Positions 1 through 8,691 of a stretch of DNA of 64,000 bases are shown piece by piece. The notes under the pieces are model-generated. The model was given only the letters and a program-made list of their open reading frames with translations, had not been told where the DNA came from and did not search any database. The stretch's first letter is position 1; each line of letters starts with the position of its first letter. Origin of the DNA: Bifidobacterium olomucense (GTDB lineage: Bacteria; Actinomycetota; Actinomycetes; Actinomycetales; Bifidobacteriaceae); assembly GCF_012932375.1 (NCBI RefSeq), contig NZ_JAAIIG010000004.1, forward strand, positions 186,001 through 250,000, written 5' to 3'. Made by a program: the position numbers and the translations under genes.

Positions 1-1196
1 CACAATTCCAAATCGCCCAGAGCACCGGCGTAGACCAGGAACATCTCGACCTTGGGAGCACCATGCAGCTGCTTGCCTTCATCAGACAACGCCATTTCCA
101 CGGCCTTCTTCGGGTTACCCACGCCACGCTCGCAGTCGGCGATGAACGGCAGGTAGTCCAGGAAACCATTCATACGGTAGGCGGTACGGAACTCGCGCAG
201 GGCCAGCTTGTAGTCCCCCTGACGGTAGGCCACAAAAGCCAGCGTCTCACGTGCGAAGTCGATACGGGAGGCCTGACGGGCAACCCACTTGGCATGTTCG
301 AGAGCTGCGGATGGATCGGTCTCCTCCAGCGCAAAGGCCGCAAGAATATGCAAACCGATGTTCTCTGCGTGCTCCTTGGACAGGCCGCGCAGACGCTCCT
401 TCTCCTCACGGGAAAGCATCGACCATTCCATGCCCTTGGGCATCTTGGGCTCATTGGGACGGCGCGCAGTATACGGGTTCTGCGAGGGGAAGCTCATCGT
501 GCCGTCGGAGTTGCGGCGCGGACGGCTCATGTATTCGCCGCGCTTCTGCTCGCGATACTCGCGCTTCTCCTGATCAGTGAACTCGCGACGCTCACCATCG
601 CGGCGATCGTTGCGGAAGTCCTTGCGATCGTCGCGACGATCATCGCGACGGAAATCACGACGTTCACCGTCACGCTTGAAACCACGGTTGTCACGTCGAT
701 CGTCATCATGGCGGAAGTTGCGGCGTTCACCGTCGCGGTGGAAATCACGACGATCGTTGTCGCGATGGAAGTTGCGACGTTCGCCATCAGTATGCTGGTA
801 GCGCGGGTTTTCACCGGCTTCGCCATCGCGACGCGGCTTGAAACCGCCGTCGCGACGCGGCCCCTTGTGGAAGCCGCCGTCACGGCGGAAGCCACCACGC
901 TCGCCATCCTTGCGGAAACCGCCCTTGTGGAAGCCGCCGGACTTGCCATAGGACTTGTGGAAGCCACCACGGCTGTTCTCATTGCCTTCACCATCGCGGC
1001 GCGATGAGAAACCTTCGCCATCACGGCGACGAGGCTTGAAACCTTCACCGTCGCGACGCGGCTTGAAACCGCCCTTGCCACGGGATCCGCCGAACGACTT
1101 GCCGCCGTTGCCGCGCGGCTTGAAGCCTTTGCCGCCACGGTTGGACGGACGACGATCTCCGTACGACTTGCCGGAACGTTCGTTACCTTCTGCCAT
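1..1196 (-). CDS. Repeat-rich basic protein with TPR-like C-terminal part (partial)
   Basis: The gene enters at the left edge; its 3' end lies outside the window. The ATG at 1196 follows an AAGGAA ribosome site. Roughly the first 200 residues are low complexity and highly charged, with many copies of a DGERR(D/N)F(R/H)RD-like unit mixed with GGFKP and GGFHK units, giving an RGG/RD-rich basic tail typical of nucleic-acid-binding regions. After residue about 240 the sequence becomes ordinary alpha-helical protein, with alanine-rich helices such as LHILAAFALEETDPSAALEHA and AYRQGDYKLALREFRTAYRM that look like tetratricopeptide repeats. It sits directly downstream of tyrS on the same strand. A role in RNA or ribosome binding is inferred from the tail composition only. 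I recognise no catalytic domain. Confidence 0.8.
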   Translation of the reverse strand, partial: MAEGNERSGKSYGDRRPSNRGGKGFKPRGNGGKSFGGSRGKGGFKPRRDGEGFKPRRRDGEGFSSRRDGEGNENSRGGFHKSYGKSGGFHKGGFRKDGERGGFRRDGGFHKGPRRDGGFKPRRDGEAGENPRYQHTDGERRNFHRDNDRRDFHRDGERRNFRHDDDRRDNRGFKRDGERRDFRRDDRRDDRKDFRNDRRDGERREFTDQEKREYREQKRGEYMSRPRRNSDGTMSFPSQNPYTARRPNEPKMPKGMEWSMLSREEKERLRGLSKEHAENIGLHILAAFALEETDPSAALEHAKWVARQASRIDFARETLAFVAYRQGDYKLALREFRTAYRMNGFLDYLPFIADCERGVGNPKKAVEMALSDEGKQLHGAPKVEMFLVYAGALGDLEL

Positions 1197-1247
1197 CTAC
1201 GATTCCTTACTTGTGCTTACGTTACTGGAGTATTGATGAAAGTATTG

Positions 1248-1279
1248 GCACTGACGAGGTCAGCGCTTGTCCTCAGTGC
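1248..1279 (-). terminator. Hairpin at the end of tyrS
   Basis: An inverted repeat, GCACTGA paired with TCAGTGC plus an inner GG/CC pair, overlaps the tyrS stop codon. The minus-strand sequence after it is only mildly T-rich, so it is a weak terminator or an attenuator before the downstream repeat-rich gene. Confidence 0.35.
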
Positions 1280-2595
1280 TTTTCGACCGCGCCGAGCGCC
1301 TTCTTGCCACGGCGAATGAGTGCGAAACGGCCAGCGAGGAAATCCCCCTCGCCCAACACCTGTTCCTCATCCTCGACGCGATTGTTGTTGAGATACACAC
1401 CACCGGACTTGATGGCGCGACGCGCCTCAGAAGCGGACTTGAACAAACCAGCCGCCTGGGCGGAGTCGATCACGCGGTCGCCCGGCTTGGCGGACGGGAA
1501 CACGTGTTCGCCGTTTTCGTCAACGATCTTGAACCCATCCAACACGGATTCGAGTGTTTCCTCATCGATGTCCGCAAGATTGCCGCCACGGCCGAACAAC
1601 GCGCCAGACGCATCGATTGCGGCCTGCGTGGCCGACTCGCCATGCACGAAACTCGTAACCTCCCAGGCAAGGGTCTTCTGCGCTTCGCGAGCGCCCGGAT
1701 TGGTTTTCGACTCCTCGACCAGACGTTCGATCTCCGCCTTGGGCAGGAAGGTGAAGGCCTTCAGGAGGCTTTCCATCTCCACATCCGGGCGGTTGATCCA
1801 GAACTGGTAGAACTTGTAGGGGCTGAGCATGGTTGGATCGAGCCAGACGGCGTTGCCTTCGGACTTACCGAACTTCTTGCCTTGCGCATCAGTGATGATC
1901 GGGCTGGTGAACACGTTCACGTCCACACCACGCACTTTGTGGATCAGGTCAAGACCGGAGGTCAGGTTGCCCCACTGGTCGGAGCCGCCGAGCTCAAGCG
2001 TGCAATGGTATTCGTCGAACAGATGCAGGAAGTCGTTGCCCTGCAGCACCTGATAGCTGAACTCGGTGAAGGAGATGCCCTCCTCGGAATTCAGACGACG
2101 TGCCACTGTGTCTTTGGCCAGCATGGTGCCCAGACGGAAGTTCTTGCCGACATCGCGCAGGAAGTCGATGACGCTCATCTGCGCGGTCCAATCATAGTTG
2201 GACACGAATCGCACCGGATTGTCGCCTTCGGTTTCCAAGATGCCGCCGATCTGCTTCTTCAGACGCTCAGCCCATCCGGCTACCACATCCTTCGGATTCA
2301 GGGTACGTTCGCCGGACTGGCGCGGATCGCCGATCAGACCGGTGGCGCCGCCGACCAGAGCAATCGGATGGTGTCCGGCAAGCTGCAGATGACGCATGTT
2401 GATCAACTGCACCAGATTGCCGATGTGCAGCGATGCGGCGGTCGGGTCGAAGCCGCAGTAATAGGTGATGGGCTCGCCGTTCAATGCCGCTGCGAGTCGA
2501 TCCCGGTCCGTGGACTGGGAAATCAACCCGCGCCATTCCAGTTCCTCAAGCAGGGTGTTGAAACCCGCTTCCTTGAAGTCGGTGACGTGAGCCAT
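1273..2595 (-). CDS. tyrS: Tyrosyl-tRNA synthetase
   Basis: This cytoplasmic class I aminoacyl-tRNA synthetase activates tyrosine with ATP and charges tRNA-Tyr. The 440-residue product has the usual bacterial TyrRS length. The Rossmann catalytic domain shows [14 protein letters not shown] with the HIGH-type motif at about residues 57-60. The tyrosine-binding segments YQVLQGNDF (about 181) and GGSDQWGN (about 203) follow, then the KMSKS-type loop KFGKS at about 241-245. The last 70 residues form an S4 RNA-binding domain that binds the tRNA. The start ATG has GGGAGAA upstream. The gene ends 76 bp before the repeat-rich gene on the same strand, so the two may be co-transcribed. Confidence 0.97.
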   Translation of the reverse strand: MAHVTDFKEAGFNTLLEELEWRGLISQSTDRDRLAAALNGEPITYYCGFDPTAASLHIGNLVQLINMRHLQLAGHHPIALVGGATGLIGDPRQSGERTLNPKDVVAGWAERLKKQIGGILETEGDNPVRFVSNYDWTAQMSVIDFLRDVGKNFRLGTMLAKDTVARRLNSEEGISFTEFSYQVLQGNDFLHLFDEYHCTLELGGSDQWGNLTSGLDLIHKVRGVDVNVFTSPIITDAQGKKFGKSEGNAVWLDPTMLSPYKFYQFWINRPDVEMESLLKAFTFLPKAEIERLVEESKTNPGAREAQKTLAWEVTSFVHGESATQAAIDASGALFGRGGNLADIDEETLESVLDGFKIVDENGEHVFPSAKPGDRVIDSAQAAGLFKSASEARRAIKSGGVYLNNNRVEDEEQVLGEGDFLAGRFALIRRGKKALGAVEKH

Positions 2596-2743
2596 AGCTG
2601 TACGCTTCTCCCTATCGAATTGTGCGATTGAACATGCCTGACTTGATTTTCAAGCGCCTTCCAGTCTCGCAGAACACACCGACAGTGGCGCATCCGCGGG
2701 TTGTGACGAGCCGCTCTCGCGTTTTGCGCTCCGGCGTCATCTG

Positions 2744-2776
2744 TTGACGTCGCTTGACATCACTTAACGTCACTTG
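2744..2776. repeat. Tandem 10-bp repeat, about 3.3 copies
   Basis: Three consecutive decamers, TTGACGTCGC, TTGACATCAC and TTAACGTCAC, are followed by TTG. The third covers the stop codon of the upstream membrane-protein gene. Function unknown. Confidence 0.6.
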
Positions 2777-3696
2777 CCGCCATGATGCAATCTCTCCATC
2801 ATGTCGCGTAGCTGCTGCAGCGTTTCATTGTTGCTGCTGGTCTTGAGTCTTGGGAACGAAGCAATCATGCGGCGCTGCTGACGGTTGAACATGGAATCCG
2901 CCACGTCACGCACGCGCAGCATGAATTCAGCGGATATCTCCTTGCCGTTTTGCCACGATTCACCGACCTTCTCCCCCACTTTGCCCGGCATGCCGCCGAA
3001 TCGTTCAGATGCCCCATCCATAACGCCGGAGGCCATATTCGCAGCGTTGGACGCCATGGAGGACGCCATGGAAGAAGCTGCCGAAACCATGTTGGAAGCT
3101 GCGTCGGCGGCACCGCCCACTTTCTCACGCATCACATCGCCGTATTTGGCCGCTTTGACCATAGCGATCTTGAACTGTTCGAGGCTCTGCTCGAAGTTCA
3201 CTATGCCGCATACGGTGATTACGGTGTCGACGACAGTGGCCACCAGAAGCAGCACGAACAGCGTATGAACCGTAGGCACTGGAATCAGCGCAGTGACGCG
3301 CACCACTTGGGGTTGCACCACATTCACGATCACCACACCTCCGACGCCAAAGATCACGGCTCCCAACAGGCAGATACGGCCTTGGATATTGAAACGAAAA
3401 TGGGAGTAGTCCCACCATCTGGCGTGGAATAGTTTCTCCATGGCCCAAGAAGTGCCGTATTCGAGGATGGATGCGCCGACCATGGAAATCAGAAAAACCG
3501 CCAACGGATTGTGCACATTGCCGAGCACTACCGCACCGGTCACGGCTCCGGTACCGTATATCGGGCATAGCGGTCCGTTGAGGAAACCACGATTCACCCA
3601 ACGGCGTTCCTGGCAGGATACAAGAATCGATTCATACACCCAGCCCACGAAGCTGTAGAAAATGAACCAAAGAAACAGATACTCAATAAACAGCAT
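2770..3696 (-). CDS. Membrane protein of the CmpB / putative ABC transporter type IV family
   Basis: The N-terminal half matches the family annotated as putative ABC-transporter type IV (CmpB-like). It opens with a membrane segment and the typical FVGWVYES motif, then a conserved RGFLNGPLCPIYG loop, and about five hydrophobic segments in total up to residue 180. The C-terminal 130 residues are polar and rich in methionine, serine and alanine (MVSAASSMASSMASNAANMA), probably a cytoplasmic amphipathic region. There is no ATP-binding partner next to it and no substrate is known for the family. Its ATG overlaps the stop of the upstream HD-domain gene in a TAATG arrangement, which implies translational coupling. 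Confidence 0.85.
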   Translation of the reverse strand: MLFIEYLFLWFIFYSFVGWVYESILVSCQERRWVNRGFLNGPLCPIYGTGAVTGAVVLGNVHNPLAVFLISMVGASILEYGTSWAMEKLFHARWWDYSHFRFNIQGRICLLGAVIFGVGGVVIVNVVQPQVVRVTALIPVPTVHTLFVLLLVATVVDTVITVCGIVNFEQSLEQFKIAMVKAAKYGDVMREKVGGAADAASNMVSAASSMASSMASNAANMASGVMDGASERFGGMPGKVGEKVGESWQNGKEISAEFMLRVRDVADSMFNRQQRRMIASFPRLKTSSNNETLQQLRDMMERLHHGGK

Positions 3697-4265
3697 TACA
3701 AGCGTTCACCAGCCCGGGAGCCCTCATGACGAGAACGGCGTGCCTGCAGCGCGGCGCGCAACGGTTTGGTCGGCAAAGCTTTCTTATGGAACCGTCCCAT
3801 CGAAAAGGTCTCGCGGGTGGCGGAAATCTTGTCCGCCAACGTCACCAGATATCCTTCGATGTATCGAGGAGGAATCGGGGTCATCGGGAACATGTGCCTT
3901 TCGATGCTGTCCCGTTCGATGGCATTGAGATCGAAATCCTTCAGAGCGTTCATCAGTGCGGCATGTCCATGGGTGAATCCATGCCAACGGTGTTCGCCAT
4001 TATCCCAGTCGTGCCAGTCGTACAGGAAATAATCATGAAGCAATGCCGCACGAATCAGGGACCGGACATCTACGCGATGCCACAGATGCGCTCGATCGGC
4101 CATCCACACCGCCAAGCATGCCACACGAATGGAATGCGCGAATGTGGTGATATTGCCATGCTGGTAGCAGCAACGCTCGATTTGCATATGCTCGTGTTCG
4201 AATACGTCATGCCCATGTTTGGCGACTAGTCGTTGAATCTGCATACGTGTGAGCAGGCGTCCCAC
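3696..4265 (-). CDS. HD-domain phosphohydrolase-like protein
   Basis: The product is a soluble HD-superfamily protein, predicted to be a metal-dependent phosphohydrolase of unknown substrate. Metal ligands visible are H in NITTFAHSIR, the HD pair in RAALLHDYFLYDW, the histidines of HRWHGFTHGH and the late D in VTLADK, which is the full H..HD..D pattern. I chose GTG at 4265 because GAGGAG lies nine bases upstream; a TTG at 4292 would add nine residues but has no ribosome site. Length is about 189 residues. It overlaps the CmpB-like membrane gene by one base, so the pair is probably made together. An actinobacterial cell-cycle or stringent-response role cannot be read from the sequence. Confidence 0.85.
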   Translation of the reverse strand: MGRLLTRMQIQRLVAKHGHDVFEHEHMQIERCCYQHGNITTFAHSIRVACLAVWMADRAHLWHRVDVRSLIRAALLHDYFLYDWHDWDNGEHRWHGFTHGHAALMNALKDFDLNAIERDSIERHMFPMTPIPPRYIEGYLVTLADKISATRETFSMGRFHKKALPTKPLRAALQARRSRHEGSRAGERL

Positions 4266-4397
4266 GGTATCTGGCTCCTCAGCATCGATCAATCTAGCTT
4301 ACGTTGTCCGTTGCCGATTGTAGGACAAGCACGGAACGGTTCGTTCTCATCCTTGAGGAGGATTCTGCGATCAATCGTCCCCACTCTCTCTCCTTTT

Positions 4398-4442
4398 TGC
4401 GAATATGACTCACTCAATACCGCTAAGAGCAACATATTCGCA
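4398..4442. repeat. GCGAATATG palindrome, intergenic
   Basis: A perfect 10-bp inverted repeat, TGCGAATATG and CATATTCGCA, is separated by 25 bases. The same core occurs in the two long palindromes at 55.06-55.28 kb, so this looks like a degenerate member of the same family. It lies between the rhodanese gene and the HD gene. Confidence 0.6.
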
Positions 4443-4452
4443 GAGGGAGCTG

Positions 4453-4470
4453 GGTTTTTCGAGAAAAACC
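4453..4470 (-). terminator. Small stem-loop after the thi operon
   Basis: GGTTTTTCGAGAAAAACC forms a 7-bp stem with a four-base loop just past the rhodanese stop. There is no T tract beyond it, so it is a weak terminator or RNA-stabilising hairpin. Confidence 0.35.
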
Positions 4471-4480
4471 GTGCCGTCCG

Positions 4481-4831
4481 TCAGTGTTGAGTTGCCAAAT
4501 ACCGCTGATACGCGCGGAAGCCGCCGTCGAGGCTCGCCACCTCATAGCCGCGGTCAGCAAGAATTTCAGCGACTTCTTCGCTCCACCATCCTTCGGCACA
4601 GTACACGATGACCTTGCGATCCTTCGGCACGTTTTTGAGCACATGGGCCAGCGGATCGAGCGGGGCGTTGACGGCACCCTCGATGGGATGCGCTTCTACA
4701 TCCGCCGGTTCTCGAAGGTCCAGCAAAGTGACCGTCGATGGGTCGAGAGCCGCAAACTCGGCCGGAGTGATATGGCCGAAAACCGGCTCCTCATTGTCGG
4801 TATCCGGATTGTTGTGCAATGCGATTGGCAT
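4481..4831 (-). CDS. Rhodanese-like sulfurtransferase in thiamine operon
   Basis: This is a single rhodanese domain of 116 residues, with the conserved TLLDLREPADVEAHPIEGAVNAP opening and the catalytic loop VIVYCAEGWWS, whose cysteine is at about residue 78. Rhodaneses carry sulfane sulfur as a cysteine persulfide. Being last in thiS-thiG-thiF, it most likely hands sulfur to ThiF/ThiS; in many bacteria this domain is fused to ThiI or to MoeB-like proteins instead. The ATG at 4831 is preceded by GAGGGGG. A longer reading frame upstream overlaps thiF and has the wrong residue composition, so I rejected it. A hairpin separates the gene from thiF. Confidence 0.88.
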   Translation of the reverse strand: MPIALHNNPDTDNEEPVFGHITPAEFAALDPSTVTLLDLREPADVEAHPIEGAVNAPLDPLAHVLKNVPKDRKVIVYCAEGWWSEEVAEILADRGYEVASLDGGFRAYQRYLATQH

Positions 4832-4848
4832 GGCTGTTATTCCCCCTC

Positions 4849-4888
4849 GCGCTTCCGGCTCCCTATGGTGAAAGGGAGCCGAAAGCGC
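4849..4888 (-). terminator. Attenuating hairpin between thiF and the rhodanese gene
   Basis: Two nearly perfect 16-base arms (core CGGCTCCCT and AGGGAGCCG) flank an 8-base loop. There is no T tract, so partial termination or RNA processing is more likely than full termination. Confidence 0.5.
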
Positions 4889-4890
4889 TA

Positions 4891-5700
4891 TCAAATGGCG
4901 CAGGCCGGCTGAGTGTAACGAGCCGGATCGATGTCGGTGATGGTCGGATGCTCGCCGCATACCGGGCAGTCCGGTACATGCTCGGGCAGCGGTACTCGAC
5001 GGATATTCATCGTCAATGCATCGACGGTAAGCATGCGTCCCACCAGCGGTTCTCCCACACCTACGATGAGTTTGGCGGCCTCCGTGGCCTCCACGCTGCC
5101 GATGATGCCCACCACGGCACCGAGGACGCCGGCTTCCTTGCAAGTCGGGATCTCTCCGGCCGCCGGCATGTCTCGAAAGATGCATCGGTAGCACGGACCT
5201 TCACCGGGAACGACGGTCATGACCTGACCGGAGAATCCCACCACGCCTGCATGAACGTATGGCTTGTTCGCCAATACGCAGGCATCGTTGATGAGGAATT
5301 TCGCCGCAAAATTATCCGTGGCGTCGATCACCAGATCATATGGCTCGATGAGAGCGCTAATATTGCCGGCATCCACCAGCTCGTAGTGCGTATCAATCCG
5401 CACGTCCGGGTTCAGCTCGCGAATGGCCGCTGCCGCCGACTCCACTTTAGGGGTGCCGACTGAGGCGGTGGTATGAATGATCTGACGCTGCAGATTGCTC
5501 AGGTCAACCACATCCCCGTCAACCAGGCCTACGCGTCCCACACCGGCAGCGGCAAGGTACAGAGCCACAGGTGAGCCGAGGCCGCCGGCACCGATGATGA
5601 GCACGCTGGAGGCCAGAAGACGCTTCTGACCTTTGACACCTACGCCCTTCAGAATCAAATGACGGGCGTAGCGTTCCACTTGTTCGTCTGATAATGCCAT
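4891..5700 (-). CDS. thiF: ThiS adenylyltransferase / MoeB-like E1 enzyme
   Basis: This enzyme adenylates the C-terminal glycine of the sulfur carrier ThiS with ATP, the first step of ThiS thiocarboxylate formation. The ATP-binding glycine motif GAGGLGSP is at residues 37-44, with the SNLQRQ segment near 68 and the DATDNF motif near 127. Zinc is bound by CYRC (170-173) and CPVC (245-248). The candidate persulfide cysteine is C187 in PTCKEAGVLG. At 269 residues it has the length of MoeB/ThiF without a fused rhodanese; the rhodanese is the next gene. Its ATG lies one base after the thiG stop. The thi neighbourhood supports ThiF over MoeB. Confidence 0.93.
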   Translation of the reverse strand: MALSDEQVERYARHLILKGVGVKGQKRLLASSVLIIGAGGLGSPVALYLAAAGVGRVGLVDGDVVDLSNLQRQIIHTTASVGTPKVESAAAAIRELNPDVRIDTHYELVDAGNISALIEPYDLVIDATDNFAAKFLINDACVLANKPYVHAGVVGFSGQVMTVVPGEGPCYRCIFRDMPAAGEIPTCKEAGVLGAVVGIIGSVEATEAAKLIVGVGEPLVGRMLTVDALTMNIRRVPLPEHVPDCPVCGEHPTITDIDPARYTQPACAI

Positions 5701-5701
5701 G

Positions 5702-6568
5702 TCAGTGCAGATATCCGGTAGTAGGGCTGGAGGGGACGGCCTGGCCTTCGGTCACCTTGCCCAGTCCGGAGAGGTAGGCGGCACGGCCGGCGTTGATGGC
5801 ATTCTTGAAGGCCTCGGCCATCAACGGAATATTGCCGGCGGAAGCCACGGCGGTGTATGCCATGACTGCATCGGCACCCATTTCCATCGCATCGCAGGCC
5901 TGGCTTGGACGACCGATACCGGCGTCGATAATGACCGGCACATGCGCGTTGGCGATAATGATTTCGATGAAATCGCGCATGCGCAGCCCCATGTTGGATC
6001 CGATGAGCGAGCCCAACGGCATCACGGCCGCAGCACCGGCTTCTTCAAGCTGGCGGGCCGCGATCGGATCGGGGAACATGTACGGCATGACCACAAAACC
6101 TTCCTTGGCCAACATTTCGGTGGCGCGGATGGTCTCGGCATTGTCCGGCAAAAGATACTTGGTCTCGTGTTCGATTTCGACCTTGACAAAGTCGGTGTGG
6201 CAGACTTCACGGGCAAGTCGCGCAATACGTACGGCTTCTTCTGCGTTGCGAGCGCCGGAGGTGTTCGGCAACAGGGTGATGCCCTCGGGAATGTAGTCAA
6301 GCACACTGTTTTCGGTGGTTTGCGCGCGGCGCAACGCCATAGTGACGATCTGCGTGCCGGCATGTTCCACAGTGGCCTTGATCAGGTTCAGATCGTAGCG
6401 GCCGGAGCCCAGAATGAAGCGGGATTGGAATTCGTGGCCGCCGAGGTTAAGCGGCTTGTCTTCCACCGGCAGCATCGGCGCTGCGGTACCCACGGGATTG
6501 ACGACTGTCGGCTGCGGCGGCAGGGGCGTCGCCTCAACGGATGCTTCAGTGACCGGATTGATGTTCAT
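5702..6568 (-). CDS. thiG: Thiazole synthase
   Basis: ThiG condenses 1-deoxy-D-xylulose 5-phosphate, dehydroglycine and ThiS-thiocarboxylate into the thiazole phosphate moiety of thiamine. The TIM-barrel core begins at [16 protein letters not shown]. The Schiff-base lysine lies in FVKVEIE, and the phosphate-binding end is [26 protein letters not shown] start it at ATG 6568 because AAGGAATCAACC precedes it, giving 288 residues; the in-frame upstream extension lacks a ribosome site. The first 40 residues are proline-rich and longer than in typical ThiG. It lies between thiS and thiF under TPP-riboswitch control. Confidence 0.95.
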   Translation of the reverse strand: MNINPVTEASVEATPLPPQPTVVNPVGTAAPMLPVEDKPLNLGGHEFQSRFILGSGRYDLNLIKATVEHAGTQIVTMALRRAQTTENSVLDYIPEGITLLPNTSGARNAEEAVRIARLAREVCHTDFVKVEIEHETKYLLPDNAETIRATEMLAKEGFVVMPYMFPDPIAARQLEEAGAAAVMPLGSLIGSNMGLRMRDFIEIIIANAHVPVIIDAGIGRPSQACDAMEMGADAVMAYTAVASAGNIPLMAEAFKNAINAGRAAYLSGLGKVTEGQAVPSSPTTGYLH

Positions 6569-6662
6569 GGTTGATTCCTTCTTTGGATTAGCTCTCAAAC
6601 CGTGTACGTACGAAATATGAACTATTGGTTGGTGTCTGTTGGTGTCGGTCTGAAACTTGCGC

Positions 6663-6857
6663 TCAGCCACCCTGAACGAACTGTACGATTTCCATCACGC
6701 ACTGATCGTCCAACATGGTTTCGGCACGCTTTTCGCGCGGGATAATCTCGCCGTCAAGTTCGATGGCTACGCGCTCGGCGCGGAATCCATGCGTTTCGAG
6801 GTAGTCGGCTACGCTGACCGGCGCTTCGAGCGTGACCTGCTCTCCGTTGACCTGCAT
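6663..6857 (-). CDS. thiS: Sulfur carrier protein ThiS
   Basis: This small ubiquitin-fold carrier of 64 residues ends in the diagnostic diglycine (FVQGG), the site that is adenylated by ThiF and converted to a thiocarboxylate. [20 protein letters not shown] is the usual ThiS opening. The ATG at 6857 has GGAGGGA upstream. A longer frame would start inside the leader, and I did not use it. As the first gene of the operon it lies about 185 bp downstream of the TPP riboswitch. Confidence 0.94.
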   Translation of the reverse strand: MQVNGEQVTLEAPVSVADYLETHGFRAERVAIELDGEIIPREKRAETMLDDQCVMEIVQFVQGG

Positions 6858-7040
6858 GTAAAGTTCCCTCCAATATTGAAAAAGGGCGCACGAAACGAAC
6901 CGTACCTTAAGTGGTGCGCCCATTCATGAACCCAGTCATGCGACCACGCACGACCTATGGCATTTGGATGCCACAAGCGCACACGGCTTAGTTTTATGCA
7001 CGAACTTCAGGTGGAGAGCCCAACAAATCTTTAACCAACG

Positions 7041-7120
7041 ATTCCTTACGGCGGCATGACCCGCGTCAAGTTCCCCGGTCGAAGCTTCGCTTCCTCTCAG
7101 CCTTGCGGCTCCCGTTCGTT
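7041..7120 (-). promoter_or_regulatory. TPP riboswitch upstream of thiSGF
   Basis: On the minus strand the leader shows the THI-box core GGCTGAGAGG, then a short hairpin (GAAGCTTC), and CGACCGGGGAACTTGACGCG followed by GGGTCATGCCGCCGTAAGGAA. These correspond to the pyrimidine-sensing and pyrophosphate-sensing helices of the TPP aptamer. It precedes thiS, so thiamine pyrophosphate is expected to repress the operon. Confidence 0.92.
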
Positions 7121-7162
7121 ACGGTTCTCAAGTGTAGGGGCGGTGTGTGACATACGACGACA

Positions 7163-7197
7163 TACAAAATCGGCTCCCCGCTGTCAAGCGGAGAGCC
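7163..7197 (-). terminator. Terminator of argH
   Basis: On the minus strand the stem GGCTCTCCGCT pairs with AGCGGGGAGCC around a four-base loop and is followed by GATTTTG. It ends the argH transcript before the thi leader. Confidence 0.75.
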
Positions 7198-7218
7198 AAA
7201 ACGAAGATGAAGCCGTTG

Positions 7219-8691
7219 TCAGAACGTGCCGGGAGCCTTGTATGCGGAGCCGTCCGAGGTGGAGGCCGGGAAGAGCTTCAGCTCTTCGACCTGCGCCTTG
7301 GCATCAACGATCTGTTCGCGCACACGGCCGAAAGCGGTACCGCCCTTGCCGTTGCGGGAATCGACGGAACCGTGGCTGGAAAGCACTTCACGCACGCCCG
7401 GTGCCTTTTCGGCCGGCAGGAACGCGGCGAAGGTGTCGATGAAGTCCTGATCGGTCAGGTCCCACAGCTCCTGGCCACGCCCTTCGGCGATCTTGACGCA
7501 GGCACCGGAAAGCTCATGGGCGTGGCGGAACGGGACGCCGTTCTTGACCAGCCATTCGGCGATGTCGGTGGCCAGAGCGAAGCCGGTCGGCGCCTCAGTC
7601 TCAAGGCGGTCGGCATCGAAGTGCATCGTGCGGACCATGCCGGTGAAGGCGGGCAACAGCACCTCAAGCGTATCCACCTGGTCGAACACGGCTTCCTTGT
7701 CCTCCTGCAGGTCGCGGGCGTAGGCGGTGGGAAGACCCTTCAGGGTGGCGAGCAGACCGGTCAGGTCGCCGATGAGTCGGCCGGACTTGCCACGGGCCAG
7801 CTCGGCGATATCCGGGTTCTTCTTCTGCGGCATGATGGAGGAACCGGTGGAATAGCCATCGTCCAGCTTGACGAAGGCGAATTCCTGAGTGTTCCAGATG
7901 ATGATCTCTTCGGACAGACGGGAGATGTCCACGCCGGTCATGGCGGCCACGAAAGCGAATTCTGCCACGAGATCGCGGGATGCGGTGCCGTCGATGGAGT
8001 TGTCGGTTACACGAGAGAAGCCGAGTTCACGGGCCACAGCCTCCGGATCAAGGCCTAGGGTGTTGCCAGCGAGCGCACCGGAACCGTACGGGGAGGCGTT
8101 GATGCGCTTGTCCCAATCGATAAGGCGCTGCACGTCGCGGATGAGCGGCCATGCGTGGGCCATGAGCTGAAGCGCCAGCAGCACCGGCTGGGCGTGCTGC
8201 ATGTGGGTGCGGCCCGGCATCACGGTGCGGCCGGCCTTCTCGGACTGATCGATCAGCGCATTCACCAAATCAAGCAGCAGACCGGCTATCACGCGGGAGT
8301 GACGACGCAGCCACATGCGAATCAGGCAGGCGATCTGGTCGTTGCGAGAGCGGCCGGCACGCAGCTTGCCACCAAGCTCGTCGCCAGCGATGTCGATCAA
8401 GCCGCGTTCGAGTGCGGTGGCCTCGTCCTCGTCATCCTCGATTGGGGCGAAGGAGCCGTCGTCCACGTGACGCTGGAGGGTGTCGAGGGCGTCCTCCATG
8501 CGCTCGAGCTCGTCGGCGGTGAGCAATCCGGCGCGACCGAGCGCACGGGCATGGGCGCGGGATCCGGCGATATCGTCGTCAGCCAGTCGCCAGTCAAACT
8601 GTGTGGACTTGGATAGACGGGCCAGCTCCGGGGACGGGCCGGACGTAAAACGACCGCCCCACAGGGCCAGATGTTCGGTGTTTTCAGGCAT
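7219..8691 (-). CDS. argH: Argininosuccinate lyase
   Basis: This enzyme cleaves argininosuccinate to arginine and fumarate, the last step of arginine synthesis. The 490-residue product is slightly longer than the usual 460. It shows the fumarase/aspartase-superfamily signature [12 protein letters not shown] with the flexible catalytic loop serine. Substrate-binding segments GRSRNDQIA and [11 protein letters not shown] follow the expected order. The start has AAGGAG six bases upstream. It lies 595 bp away from argG rather than adjoining it, so it probably has its own promoter. Confidence 0.97.
   Translation of the reverse strand: MPENTEHLALWGGRFTSGPSPELARLSKSTQFDWRLADDDIAGSRAHARALGRAGLLTADELERMEDALDTLQRHVDDGSFAPIEDDEDEATALERGLIDIAGDELGGKLRAGRSRNDQIACLIRMWLRRHSRVIAGLLLDLVNALIDQSEKAGRTVMPGRTHMQHAQPVLLALQLMAHAWPLIRDVQRLIDWDKRINASPYGSGALAGNTLGLDPEAVARELGFSRVTDNSIDGTASRDLVAEFAFVAAMTGVDISRLSEEIIIWNTQEFAFVKLDDGYSTGSSIMPQKKNPDIAELARGKSGRLIGDLTGLLATLKGLPTAYARDLQEDKEAVFDQVDTLEVLLPAFTGMVRTMHFDADRLETEAPTGFALATDIAEWLVKNGVPFRHAHELSGACVKIAEGRGQELWDLTDQDFIDTFAAFLPAEKAPGVREVLSSHGSVDSRNGKGGTAFGRVREQIVDAKAQVEELKLFPASTSDGSAYKAPGTF

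Noticed and set aside
1..1000. CRISPR-like periodic repeat
   Set aside because: The periodicity follows codons of a protein repeat without constant repeat and spacer units.
63..1007. Plus-strand open frame of 314 residues
   Set aside because: It mirrors the repeat-rich minus-strand gene and has no ribosome site; the length comes from low stop density in GC-rich repeats.
4832..5194. N-terminal extension of the rhodanese protein
   Set aside because: It overlaps thiF in another phase and reads as His/Arg-rich non-protein sequence; ATG 4831 has GAGGGGG.
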